The notes under the pieces were generated by a model. The model saw only the letters and a list, made by a program, of their open reading frames with translations. It had not been told where the DNA came from and made no database searches. The translations under genes and the position numbers were made by a program. From NCBI GenBank assembly GCA_011051925.1, contig DRKE01000345.1, positions 1 through 8,677 of the forward strand: a stretch of DNA of 8,677 bases, read 5' to 3'. The DNA comes from Deltaproteobacteria bacterium (GTDB lineage Bacteria > Myxococcota_A > UBA9160 > UBA4427). Of the stretch, positions 1 to 7,044 are shown in pieces. Every line of letters begins with the position of its first letter. Positions within the stretch are counted from its first letter, which is position 1.

Positions 1-30
1 AGGCGAGCACGCCATCCATCCGTTTAGAGG

Positions 31-2583
31 ATGAGCCTGCGGCATGGGGTCCCGGGCTCGAGTTCCGCCCGAGCCTGGGAGACGGACGATTTGAGCTGGC
101 TGCGAAGATTCCCGATCGTGAGTCTGCTTCTCGCCTTGGCGATCGTCGCCGTGCCCCTGTCGATCCAGGGAGACCGGGGCGAAGCGGGCGCGCGATTCGA
201 AGCCGCCCGGAAGCAAGCGCGTGATTTCCTCGTTCGCAATCCACGCCTCGAAGTCGACCGTCTCGGCGAACTGATTCTCGATCCGGGTTGGCTGGCCGAG
301 ATGCGCTCGGCGTCGGCCGCCTCCGGGTCGACAGGGGGCGTGCGTCTGCCACCCCGCATGCTCGCGAGATCCCAGGCCCGTCTCGACCGCATGCTCGATC
401 AGGCCTACTCGCTTCGCGTCCAGAGCGATCCGGCGTGGCGTTTCGGCGTCCTCGACGAGCGGTCGCCTGGAAGGAACTATTTCATCCATGCCTTCGTCGG
501 TGAACAGCGGGCGGGCGTCGTTCTTTCCGTCCTCGTCCTGTTGATCGCGGGCACCGCGCTCGAGCTCGCATGGGGTTCTCCGATCTTCCTGCTCTTCGCA
601 CTCGTGGTCGTGCCCGCGACGGCGGAGGCCTATCGCTTCCTCGATGCGTCGACGGGCATTCCCTGGAGCGGCGCAGCGGGGCTCGCGGGAGCGATCCTCG
701 GAGCCTATTTCGTGCGGGGTCTGGGCGGCCACTTCACGATTCCCGGATGGATCCTCCTGCCCGCGTGGATCACGGCCGAGGTCTTCATCGTTCGTGGATT
801 CTGGATCGACGACCCCCATGGCGTGCCCTGGGCGACCCTCTGCGCAGCGGTCGGCTTCGGGTCGCTGCTGTCGGGTGGGCTGCGGCTCGCCAACGTCGAA
901 TCGAAGGTCGGCTCCCTCGCGGCGAAGCAGAAGAGCCGCGGGCCGCATCCCGTCGTGGCGCGCGCAGCGCGTCTCCGCTCCGACGGCGATCCCTATCAGG
1001 CCTTCGATCTCATCCAGGCGGCCTGGCGGGAGGATCCCGGAAACGAAGAGATCGCGGAAGCCTTCTTCTCGATCGCCGTCGAGGTGGGCCAGCCCGATGC
1101 TGCCGCGGATGCCATCCTTCCGATCCTGAAGCAGACGCTTCGAAAAGGCGAGGTCCAACGGGCCGTCGACTACTGGTTCCCCCTCGCGGCGATCGAGAGC
1201 GATCTGGATCTCGAGGCGACGGCGGCGGTCCGACTGGGGGAGGCGCTTCTCGATGCGGGTCATCCGAGAGAAGCGCTCTTCACCCTCCGGCGAGCGCTGG
1301 AGTCCGGCGTCTCCGGGGCGCAGGCGACGAGAGTCGTCAAGATCGCGCGGGATCTCGATGCCGGTCTGGCGCGACGGGCCGCTGGGATCGCCCTCGAGGA
1401 CGTGAGCCTCGGGCCCGCGATCCGGCAGGAACTCGAGGCCCTGGTCGCGACGACGAGCGACGAACCGGTCCCGGATGCCACGGATCCGACGGATGGCGAG
1501 GCCGGTCCGGAGCAGGGGACGGAAAGGCCCCCCGAATCGCGTTCCCAGCTCGATCGACGGGTGATGGCGGAACACCAGTCGATCGAAGTCACGGCCTTTC
1601 CCGTCGAGATGGATTCGGATGTCGAGCCCGCCGATCCCGGACCGGTCGACCCGAACGAAGCGAGCTTGATGGCCCAGTCCCTCGATGCTGGCGCCCTGTC
1701 GCCCGAGGCGCTGGCCGATGAGGCGGTGGAGCCCGGCGACACGGTGACCTTCGCGGCCGGGTCTTCGGGCGACGTGCTTTCCCATTGGAGCGGTTCCGAG
1801 GCGACGGACTCCGATCCGGTTCCCCATGAGATCGGTCTGCTCGACGATGATTTCGAAGAGGAAAGCATTCTCGGCGTCGCGGACCTGGAGACATCGGCAG
1901 ACGGCTTCGATTTCGGCCTCGGAAGCGGCGGACACGACCTGCTCGGTTCGGATCCCGACGAGACCGATTCCGATCTGACCCCGATGATCGATGAGACGGA
2001 TGAACTCACGAGCCCCATCATTGGAACGGTCGCGGGTGAGGAAGGGCTGGACGGCCCATCGGGAGACCGGACGACGACAGCGGTCTTCGATCAGCGGACG
2101 AAGATCTTCGAAGCGCCTCCGGTATCGACGGCAGCATCCGAACCGGCACTGGAGCTGCGCCAACTGAAGGCACTCGATGCGGTTCCGATCTCGATGGGCG
2201 AAGACTGGATCGAGGTCGATGCGGCGCCCCGGGGAAAGTCGAGGCTCCCCTTCGGCCGGATCCAGACGATGGCGATGGCGGCGGTCCAGGGACTCGGCGC
2301 CCGACCGGTCCTCGTGATCGATTTCATCCTCAACGGATCGATTGGTGATGACGAACCGATGAAATCGATCCGCTGTCGGAGCGATCGTTTCGATCCCCGT
2401 GATTTCGAATCGGGGAAAGCCGACCCGCTTTCCGCGCTGACCGCCTGGGTGCGGCAGCTTCAGGCGCGGACCAACGCGAATTGTCTGCCCTCCCGAGGCT
2501 TTCTCGAAGGAGATTTCGCCCGGTTCGCGTCCCTCGAGGCCTACGAGCGGGAAGTCCTGGGAGCGGTTCGGGAGACCGATTGA
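31..2583 (+). CDS. Rhomboid-like (probably inactive) membrane protein with TPR-like region and C-terminal globular domain
   Basis: An 850-residue protein of modular build. Residues about 28-46 form a first membrane helix, followed by a soluble loop of about 110 residues. Five further hydrophobic segments lie near 161-179, 183-203, 210-229, 236-257 and 265-284. The stretch from FIHAF (151-155) through LELAWGS (177-183) to PWSGAAGLAG (211-220) follows the rhomboid core pattern. However, the nucleophile position of the GxSG box reads G214-A215-A216-G217, and the TM6 position where the catalytic His should sit reads C271-A272-A273. It is therefore likely a non-proteolytic rhomboid homologue. Residues about 305-475 are Ala/Leu-rich helical pairs resembling TPRs, 475-700 is an acidic Asp/Glu/Ser/Pro linker, and 705-850 is a compact domain with LPFGRIQTMA (739-748) and RSDRFDPRDF (783-792). 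An in-frame TAG at 25-27 fixes the upstream limit. ATG 31 has AGAGG directly against it. TTG 91 (residue 21) has a better-spaced GGGAG at 78-82 and is a real alternative start. The substrate or partner is unknown. Confidence 0.85.
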   Translation: MSLRHGVPGSSSARAWETDDLSWLRRFPIVSLLLALAIVAVPLSIQGDRGEAGARFEAARKQARDFLVRNPRLEVDRLGELILDPGWLAEMRSASAASGSTGGVRLPPRMLARSQARLDRMLDQAYSLRVQSDPAWRFGVLDERSPGRNYFIHAFVGEQRAGVVLSVLVLLIAGTALELAWGSPIFLLFALVVVPATAEAYRFLDASTGIPWSGAAGLAGAILGAYFVRGLGGHFTIPGWILLPAWITAEVFIVRGFWIDDPHGVPWATLCAAVGFGSLLSGGLRLANVESKVGSLAAKQKSRGPHPVVARAARLRSDGDPYQAFDLIQAAWREDPGNEEIAEAFFSIAVEVGQPDAAADAILPILKQTLRKGEVQRAVDYWFPLAAIESDLDLEATAAVRLGEALLDAGHPREALFTLRRALESGVSGAQATRVVKIARDLDAGLARRAAGIALEDVSLGPAIRQELEALVATTSDEPVPDATDPTDGEAGPEQGTERPPESRSQLDRRVMAEHQSIEVTAFPVEMDSDVEPADPGPVDPNEASLMAQSLDAGALSPEALADEAVEPGDTVTFAAGSSGDVLSHWSGSEATDSDPVPHEIGLLDDDFEEESILGVADLETSADGFDFGLGSGGHDLLGSDPDETDSDLTPMIDETDELTSPIIGTVAGEEGLDGPSGDRTTTAVFDQRTKIFEAPPVSTAASEPALELRQLKALDAVPISMGEDWIEVDAAPRGKSRLPFGRIQTMAMAAVQGLGARPVLVIDFILNGSIGDDEPMKSIRCRSDRFDPRDFESGKADPLSALTAWVRQLQARTNANCLPSRGFLEGDFARFASLEAYEREVLGAVRETD

Positions 2584-2748
2584 TTCCCGATCGGGCAGGC
2601 GCTCCTGCTGGGTCCATCCGAAGGGATCTGCCCCGAACGGAGCGGTCGCGGACCGGCTGTTCCGTCCACGGCCCGATCCGGTGTCCTGATCCCGAAGTCC
2701 GCCTGCCTTCGATCGCGCCTGGAAGACGTCGGCTCCTGGAACAGGACG
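2584..2748. other. Convergent intergenic region with hairpin-forming sequences
   Basis: These 165 bp lie between the stop of the rhomboid-like gene and the stop of the exonuclease gene on the opposite strand. I see no gene here. A perfect 10-bp palindrome CCCGATCGGG lies at 2586-2595, two bases after the TGA. A second dyad, CGGTC-GCG-GACCG, lies at 2643-2655, flanked by CGGA (2638-2641) and TCCG (2661-2664), which could extend it across internal loops. Either could help end transcription from both sides, but neither is followed by a T-run, so a classical intrinsic terminator is not supported. Confidence 0.4.
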
Positions 2749-3603
2749 CTAGGAGAAGATGGCCGGGTCGACGTCGACGCCGATCGGGCAATGGTCCGAG
2801 CCCTGGGTCTCCGGTTCGATGAACGCGTCGTGGATGAAGGGCATCGCCGAGGGGGACGCGAAAACGTAGTCGATTCGCCATCCGACATTCCTCGCCCGGA
2901 CCCCGAATCGCTGGCTCCACCAGGAGTAGTGGCCCGGTCCGCGCTCGAAGGCCCGAAAGGTGTCGATCCAGCCGGCCTCGACCCAGCGGTCGAGTTCCTC
3001 GCATTCCACGGGAAGGAACCCCGAAGTCTTCCGGTTGTCCCTGGGGCGGGCGAGATCGATCTCCTTGTGCGCCGTGTTGAAGTCGCCCATGACGAGGACG
3101 CGGTAGCCCGCACGACGCCATTTCTGGACGCGATCGAAGAGCGCTCGATACCACGCGAGCTTGTAGGGAACGCGATCGTTGTTGCGGTCCTTGCCCGATC
3201 CATTCGGGAAATACCCGTTCGCGATGACGAGTCGCCCGAAACGAGCGACCTGAAGACGGCCCTCCCGGTCGAAGCGTTCCTGACCGAGGGTCGTATCGAT
3301 CCGATCGGGCTTCCGGCGCGAAAGCAGGCCCACCCCGGAATAACCCCTGCGCTCGGCGGCGACGTAGTGATGTTGGTAGTCGGACAGATCCAGGATCTCG
3401 GGAGGGATCGAGTCGAGGCCTGCGCGGACCTCCTGGAGTCCGATGATCTCCGCTCTGGAGCGGCGGATCCATTCTCCGAGACCCTTCCGGGCAGCCGCGC
3501 GGATCCCGTTCACGTTCCAGGAATAGATCCGGCAGGTCTCCGCCGGTTTCCGCGACGGTGATCGGGAGGCGGTCGGATTCCGGGAGCTGGGTTGCTCGGA
3601 CAA
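2749..3603 (-). CDS. xthA: Exodeoxyribonuclease III (AP endonuclease, EEP fold)
   Basis: A 284-residue enzyme of the exonuclease III family, which cuts DNA 5' to abasic sites and removes 3' blocking groups in base-excision repair; it is expected in the cytoplasm. The family motifs appear in order: WNVNGIRA (29-36) with Asn32, LQEV (57-59 region) with the metal-binding Glu58, Tyr131 in GYFPNGS, GDFNTAHKEID (173-183) with Asp174 and Asn176, GWRIDY (241-246) with Asp245, and the terminal SDHCPI with catalytic Asp270-His271. All key residues are present. The start is TTG at 3601-3603: the stretch down to the first motif holds no other ATG, GTG or TTG. This leaves a Ser/Pro/Arg-rich leader of about 24 residues before the fold. 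The gene starts 4 bp after the speA stop, has only a weak GAG upstream, and is probably translated by coupling as the last gene of the hisS operon. Confidence 0.95.
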   Translation of the reverse strand: MSEQPSSRNPTASRSPSRKPAETCRIYSWNVNGIRAAARKGLGEWIRRSRAEIIGLQEVRAGLDSIPPEILDLSDYQHHYVAAERRGYSGVGLLSRRKPDRIDTTLGQERFDREGRLQVARFGRLVIANGYFPNGSGKDRNNDRVPYKLAWYRALFDRVQKWRRAGYRVLVMGDFNTAHKEIDLARPRDNRKTSGFLPVECEELDRWVEAGWIDTFRAFERGPGHYSWWSQRFGVRARNVGWRIDYVFASPSAMPFIHDAFIEPETQGSDHCPIGVDVDPAIFS

Positions 3604-3607
3604 GACT

Positions 3608-5515
3608 TCAATTCTCGTCGTGAAGGAGATAGGTGTAGTCCGCGAGTCCCTGGTCGTAACGCTTTCGCAGCAATGCGGATTCCTCGAAGGTGATGTGACC
3701 CCGGCGGAGCGCTTGCTCCGTCATCTTGCGGACCCGCTCCGTCAGGATGCGGCGGTCGTATTGGACGTAGGCGAGGACCTCGGTGACGCCGTCTCCTTCG
3801 ACGAGGTGTTCGATGGCATACCCCTCGTTCCCGTCCAGTCGGACATGGACCGCGTCGGTATCGCCGAAAAGGTTGTGGAGGTCACCCAGGATCTCCTGAT
3901 AGGCACCGACGAGGAAGACGGCGAGAAGATAGGGCGCGCCGTTCCACGAGTGGAGACGAACGGTCGGCTGTTCTTCCCCGTCTCCGATGAAATGGTCGAT
4001 CCTGCCGTCGGAGTCACAGGTGAGGTCGGCGACGATGCCGCGCCGGGTCGGCTCTTCGTCCAGACGATGGATCGGCATGACCGGGAAGACCTGTTTGACG
4101 GCCCAGGCGTCGGGCGCGGATTGGAAGATCGAGAAGTTCCCGAAATACGTGTCGGTGAGCAGGCGTTGGAGATCCTCGAATTCCTCGGGAGCTTCACCGA
4201 GTTGTTCGAGGATCCTGCCGATCCGCAGGCAGCCCGAATGGAAGAGTCGTTCCGACTTCGCACGGCCCTGGAGATCGAGATAGCCGAGGGAAAAGAGCGA
4301 AGCCGCTTCGTCTCGGTCATGGACCAGGTCGTGGTAGCTCTCGGAAAGATTCGAGAGGGCGATGTTCCCGACCGTTTCGGCGAGCGAATGGAGGACGGAA
4401 TGGTCCGCCGGTCCACAGGGCTCGAGCTCGCGGGGGGAATGGTCGCGGTTCACGCCGATCACGTCGAAGACCAGGATCGAATGGTAGGCGACCATCGCCC
4501 GACCGGATTCCGTGATGATGTCGGGGGCGGGAACCGAGGCTTCGGAACAGGTCTGTTGCGCGGCGAAGATCACGTCGTTGGCGTATTCCTGTTGCGAATA
4601 GTTCATCGAAGACGGATCGTCGGTTCCGGCGCCGATGTAGTCGACGCCGAGCCCGCCACCGACATCGAGCAGATGCAGCGAGTCCGCTCCGAGGCGATGG
4701 AGGCCGACGTAGATCCGCATCGCCTCGCGAAGAGCCTCCTTGTGTGCCCGGATCGTGGTGATCTGGGAGCCGATGTGGAAATGGAGCAGCTCGACGCAAT
4801 CGAGCATGTCTTCGCTGCGAAGGCGGTCGATGGCGCTGACGAGCTCGTCGGCGGACAGGCCGAATTTCGAGCCGTATCCCGAGGACTCGACCCAGCGGCC
4901 GGCGCCCACGGAGGAAAGGCGCGCGCGGAGACCGAGACGGGGACGGATGCCCAGGGCGGCGGCGGCCTTCACGGCCAGATCGATCTCGCGATAGCGATCG
5001 ATCACGATGATCGGATTGCGGCCCAGGCGTTGGGCGAGCAGGGCGGTTTCGAGATAGGCACGGTCCTTGTAGCCGTTGCAGATGAGAAGCGCGTCCGGGG
5101 TGTCGAGCAGGGCCAGCGCGATGAGCAGTTCGGGCTTGCTGCCGGCTTCGAGTCCCACGCCCCAGGGCGCGCCGAACTCGATGATCTCCTCGACGACCTG
5201 GGCCTGCTGGTTGACCTTGATCGGATAGACGCCCCGCCAGCGTCCGGGATACTCGTGCTCGGCGATGGCATTCTCGAAACAGCGCGCGAGTCCTTCGATG
5301 CTGGTCGCGAGGATGTCCGAGAAGCGGATCAGGATCGGGCGGCGAAGGCCGCGTCGTTCGAGTTCGCCGGCGAGACGGGGAAGATCGATCGCGGCCCCCT
5401 TCGAGAGCCGCGGATGGACGAGCAGCGTTCCGTCGGTCGAGACCGAGAAATACCCTGCTCCCCAGTCCTTGACGCGGTAGAGATCGGAACTCTGTTCGGG
5501 AGTCCATTCGCTCAT
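3608..5515 (-). CDS. speA: Biosynthetic arginine decarboxylase
   Basis: A 635-residue PLP enzyme that converts arginine to agmatine and CO2, the first step of the arginine route to putrescine and spermidine. The length is normal for the SpeA family. In the alanine-racemase-like barrel, GVYPIKVNQQ (95-104) carries the PLP Schiff-base Lys100. HFHIGSQ (245-251), LDVGGGLGVDY (283-293) and ESGRAMVAYH (336-345) supply the cofactor-phosphate and substrate contacts. In the C-terminal half DLTCDSDG (497-504) provides Cys500, the cross-subunit catalytic Cys position, and YQEILGDLHNLFGD (539-552) is a family signature. The protein begins MSEWTPEQSS and enters conserved sequence within 10 residues (DLYRVKDWGAGYF). 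Its ATG overlaps the hisS stop as ATGA and there is no well-spaced Shine-Dalgarno site, only GAGGAG about 17 nt upstream, so translation is likely coupled to hisS. An agmatinase or agmatine deiminase would be needed downstream and is not in the window. Confidence 0.97.
   Translation of the reverse strand: MSEWTPEQSSDLYRVKDWGAGYFSVSTDGTLLVHPRLSKGAAIDLPRLAGELERRGLRRPILIRFSDILATSIEGLARCFENAIAEHEYPGRWRGVYPIKVNQQAQVVEEIIEFGAPWGVGLEAGSKPELLIALALLDTPDALLICNGYKDRAYLETALLAQRLGRNPIIVIDRYREIDLAVKAAAALGIRPRLGLRARLSSVGAGRWVESSGYGSKFGLSADELVSAIDRLRSEDMLDCVELLHFHIGSQITTIRAHKEALREAMRIYVGLHRLGADSLHLLDVGGGLGVDYIGAGTDDPSSMNYSQQEYANDVIFAAQQTCSEASVPAPDIITESGRAMVAYHSILVFDVIGVNRDHSPRELEPCGPADHSVLHSLAETVGNIALSNLSESYHDLVHDRDEAASLFSLGYLDLQGRAKSERLFHSGCLRIGRILEQLGEAPEEFEDLQRLLTDTYFGNFSIFQSAPDAWAVKQVFPVMPIHRLDEEPTRRGIVADLTCDSDGRIDHFIGDGEEQPTVRLHSWNGAPYLLAVFLVGAYQEILGDLHNLFGDTDAVHVRLDGNEGYAIEHLVEGDGVTEVLAYVQYDRRILTERVRKMTEQALRRGHITFEESALLRKRYDQGLADYTYLLHDEN
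5512..5515 (-). promoter_or_regulatory. ATGA stop/start overlap coupling hisS to speA
   Basis: On the minus strand the four bases read ATGA: the first three are the speA start and the last three the hisS stop. With no good ribosome binding site at normal distance before speA, reinitiation by ribosomes finishing hisS is the simplest reading. Confidence 0.8.
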
Positions 5516-6843
5516 GACGCCGGCAGAGGCTCCTCGTGTTCCTGCTTGGTCGAGAGATCCTTGACCTTGACGACACCCCGGGCCAGCTCGTCTCCACCGA
5601 TCAGATGGACCCGGGCCGCGCCGCTCCGGTCCGCTTCACCGAGCACGCGTTTCAACTTCGCCCCGCCCGGCGCGAGCTCGACCCTGCGACCCGCTTCACG
5701 AAGGCGGCGGGCCACGCGGATCGCGGCGACCATCTCATCCGGGCCGAAAGCATAGACGACGTCTTCGACCTTCCGCTCGAGTCGCGGCCAGAGACCCTCG
5801 TCTTCGAGCAGCTCTCCGATCACGGCATCCCCGAATCCGAAGCCCACCGCCGGAACGGGGCGGCCTCCGAGGGTCTCGGCGAGCCGATCGTATCGGCCGC
5901 CGCCGGCAATCGCGCGGAGCGTCCCCCCCGCATCGAAGGCCTCGAAGACGACCCCCGTGTAGTAGGCGAGTCCGCGAACGACGGACGCGTCGAAGGGAAT
6001 CTCGTCAGCGATGCCGTAGGCGTCGAGCAGGTCGTAGAGACGTCGCAATTCGGCCAGGGCCTTCGAATCCGGGGCCGCGAAGCGGGCCGCCTCGTCGAGC
6101 GAGCGAACGCCCAGCATCTCGAGAACCCGTTCCGCTTCCCCCGCAGAGAGGCCGATCTCCCCCTTTTCGTCCCGCAACAGGTCCGTGACCGCTTCGGGAC
6201 CGATCTTGTCGATCTTGTCGATGACGACGCAGAGGGGTTCGAAGACGCCGGGCCGACTCGCCAGGACGCCCTCGCGCAGCGATTCCTCGAGCAGGGCCCG
6301 ACTGTTCAGGCGGATGCGGACCTGGCCGCGCGCCAGGCCGAGCGCGTCGAAGACCGTCATCATGGCCGAGAGGAGCTCGGCCTCGGCCTCGACGCCCTTT
6401 TCGCCCCAGACATCCATGTTCCATTGATAGTGCTCGCGACGCCGGCCCCGGGTCATGCGTTCGTAGCGCCAGTTCTGCGTGATCGTGAACCAGCGGATCG
6501 GAAAGCGCATCGCCCCCTGGCGCGCGATCACCATCCGCGCGATCGAGGGCGTCATCTCGGGGCGGAGTGCCAGATGACGGCCGTGGAGCTCGAAGTGGTA
6601 GAGCTGGTCGACGATCTCCTCGCCGGCCTTGCGGGTGAAGAGTTCGGCGTGTTCGACCATCGGCGCGTCGACTTCCTCGAAGCCGAAGCGGAGGGCGGTC
6701 TTCCGGAAGAGATCGAAGAGCCAGTTGCGTCGCCGCATGTCCTCGGGATAGAAATCGCGGGTGCCCCGAGGGGCCTGGAGCGCATGGCCTTCCCCCTGTC
6801 GGACTCGCTTCTCGGCAGTCGTCGGGCCCTTGGTCACGGGCAT
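5512..6843 (-). CDS. hisS: Histidyl-tRNA synthetase, organellar-like sequence type
   Basis: A class II aminoacyl-tRNA synthetase that charges tRNA-His; 443 residues from the chosen start, close to the usual 420-450. Motif 1 begins at QAPRGTRDFYP (23-33) and runs through FGFEEVDAPMVEHAELF (54-70). LRPEMT (93-98) and NWRYERMTRGRRREHYQWN (124-142) form motif 2, with Arg126 as the motif-2 Arg. The histidine-binding HisA box is RGLAYYTG (290-297) and the HisB box AGGGRYD (313-319). The anticodon-binding domain occupies about 360-443. Two departures from the E. coli form stand out: HisA has Ala where RGLDYY is usual, and motif 3 reads AVGFGFGD (332-339) without the usual Glu-Arg. Both resemble the plant-organelle HisRS sequence type as I remember it. 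The frame is open 32 codons further up to 6939, but ATG 6843 is chosen because AGGAAGG lies just before it, whereas the upstream ATGs (6858, 6879) have no such site and would add a poorly conserved basic leader. It is the first gene of an operon with speA and the exonuclease gene. Confidence 0.95.
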   Translation of the reverse strand: MPVTKGPTTAEKRVRQGEGHALQAPRGTRDFYPEDMRRRNWLFDLFRKTALRFGFEEVDAPMVEHAELFTRKAGEEIVDQLYHFELHGRHLALRPEMTPSIARMVIARQGAMRFPIRWFTITQNWRYERMTRGRRREHYQWNMDVWGEKGVEAEAELLSAMMTVFDALGLARGQVRIRLNSRALLEESLREGVLASRPGVFEPLCVVIDKIDKIGPEAVTDLLRDEKGEIGLSAGEAERVLEMLGVRSLDEAARFAAPDSKALAELRRLYDLLDAYGIADEIPFDASVVRGLAYYTGVVFEAFDAGGTLRAIAGGGRYDRLAETLGGRPVPAVGFGFGDAVIGELLEDEGLWPRLERKVEDVVYAFGPDEMVAAIRVARRLREAGRRVELAPGGAKLKRVLGEADRSGAARVHLIGGDELARGVVKVKDLSTKQEHEEPLPAS

Positions 6844-6845
6844 GT

Positions 6846-6852
6846 CCTTCCT
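6846..6852 (-). promoter_or_regulatory. Ribosome binding site deciding the hisS start
   Basis: On the minus strand the sequence reads AGGAAGG followed by AC and ATG at 6843; the AGGA core is 5 nt from the start codon. Alternative ATGs at 6858 and 6879 lack a comparable site. Confidence 0.65.
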
Positions 6853-6980
6853 GGTCATCTCGAGGCGGCGTGCCTGCATGCGGGATCGGGGCCCGCTCCG
6901 TCTTCTGCTCCGGTCGGGTTCCGGCAGAGGGGATACCACGCCCGGCGCCCGATGCGCAGGGGCCGAAGGGGATTGCTACA

Positions 6981-7028
6981 AACCGTGCCGATCGGAAGCC
7001 GACATCGAGCGGGATGTCCGGCCCGGTT
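6981..7028 (+). promoter_or_regulatory. Possible structured 5' leader or operator of the lipoprotein gene
   Basis: GACATC (7001-7006) and GATGTC (7013-7018) are perfect inverted repeats around a 6-base loop. The stem extends by GCC (6998-7000) with GGC (7020-7022) across a single bulged C. AACCG (6981-6985) and CGGTT (7024-7028) can close an outer stem. The palindrome CCGATCGG (6988-6995) sits between them. The structure ends two bases before the ribosome binding site. It could be an mRNA fold affecting translation, or a protein operator; it does not match a riboswitch that I recognise, and a chance fold at this G+C is possible. Confidence 0.35.
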
Positions 7029-7030
7029 CG

Positions 7031-7038
7031 AAGGAGAG
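7031..7038 (+). promoter_or_regulatory. Ribosome binding site of the lipoprotein gene
   Basis: AAGGAGAG lies 6 nt before ATG 7045. It fixes the start in a reading frame that otherwise stays open some 1.5 kb upstream, antisense to hisS. Confidence 0.85.
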
Positions 7039-7044
7039 AATGCC

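Larger units (their letters stand above)
6844..7044. promoter_or_regulatory. Divergent intergenic region between hisS and the lipoprotein gene
   Basis: These 201 bp separate two divergent transcription units and so should carry both promoters. I could not assign a convincing -35/-10 pair in either direction: TTGCTA at 6973-6978 has no matching -10 at normal spacing. I see no small gene. The right-hand part holds the inverted repeats described in the separate leader entry. Confidence 0.5.

Noticed and set aside
1..27. Possible C-terminus of an upstream plus-strand gene ending at TAG 25-27
   Set aside because: Only eight codons are visible and no other evidence supports coding; the TAG was used only to bound the start of the next gene.
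1260..2021. 253-codon minus-strand frame rich in Ser
   Set aside because: It is the shadow of the acidic linker of the rhomboid-like gene (GAT/GAC/GAG/TCG codons read in reverse).
3620..5755. 711-codon open frame on the plus strand
   Set aside because: It lies opposite speA and the end of hisS, both strongly conserved. Its translation is charged low-complexity sequence with no family motif.
6844..6939. Extended hisS start at 6939, giving 32 more residues
   Set aside because: The added residues are a basic low-complexity leader and none of the upstream starts has a ribosome binding site like the one before 6843.
6973..7001. Promoter starting with TTGCTA for the lipoprotein gene
   Set aside because: No -10-like hexamer lies 16-18 bp downstream (the sequence there is AAGCCG).
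5536..7044. Open reading frame of 978 codons (5536-8472) that would fuse 500 extra residues to the lipoprotein
   Set aside because: The added part is antisense to hisS, the signal sequence and lipobox would be internal, and a strong ribosome binding site sits just before ATG 7045. The upstream openness is a by-product of GC-rich codon structure.
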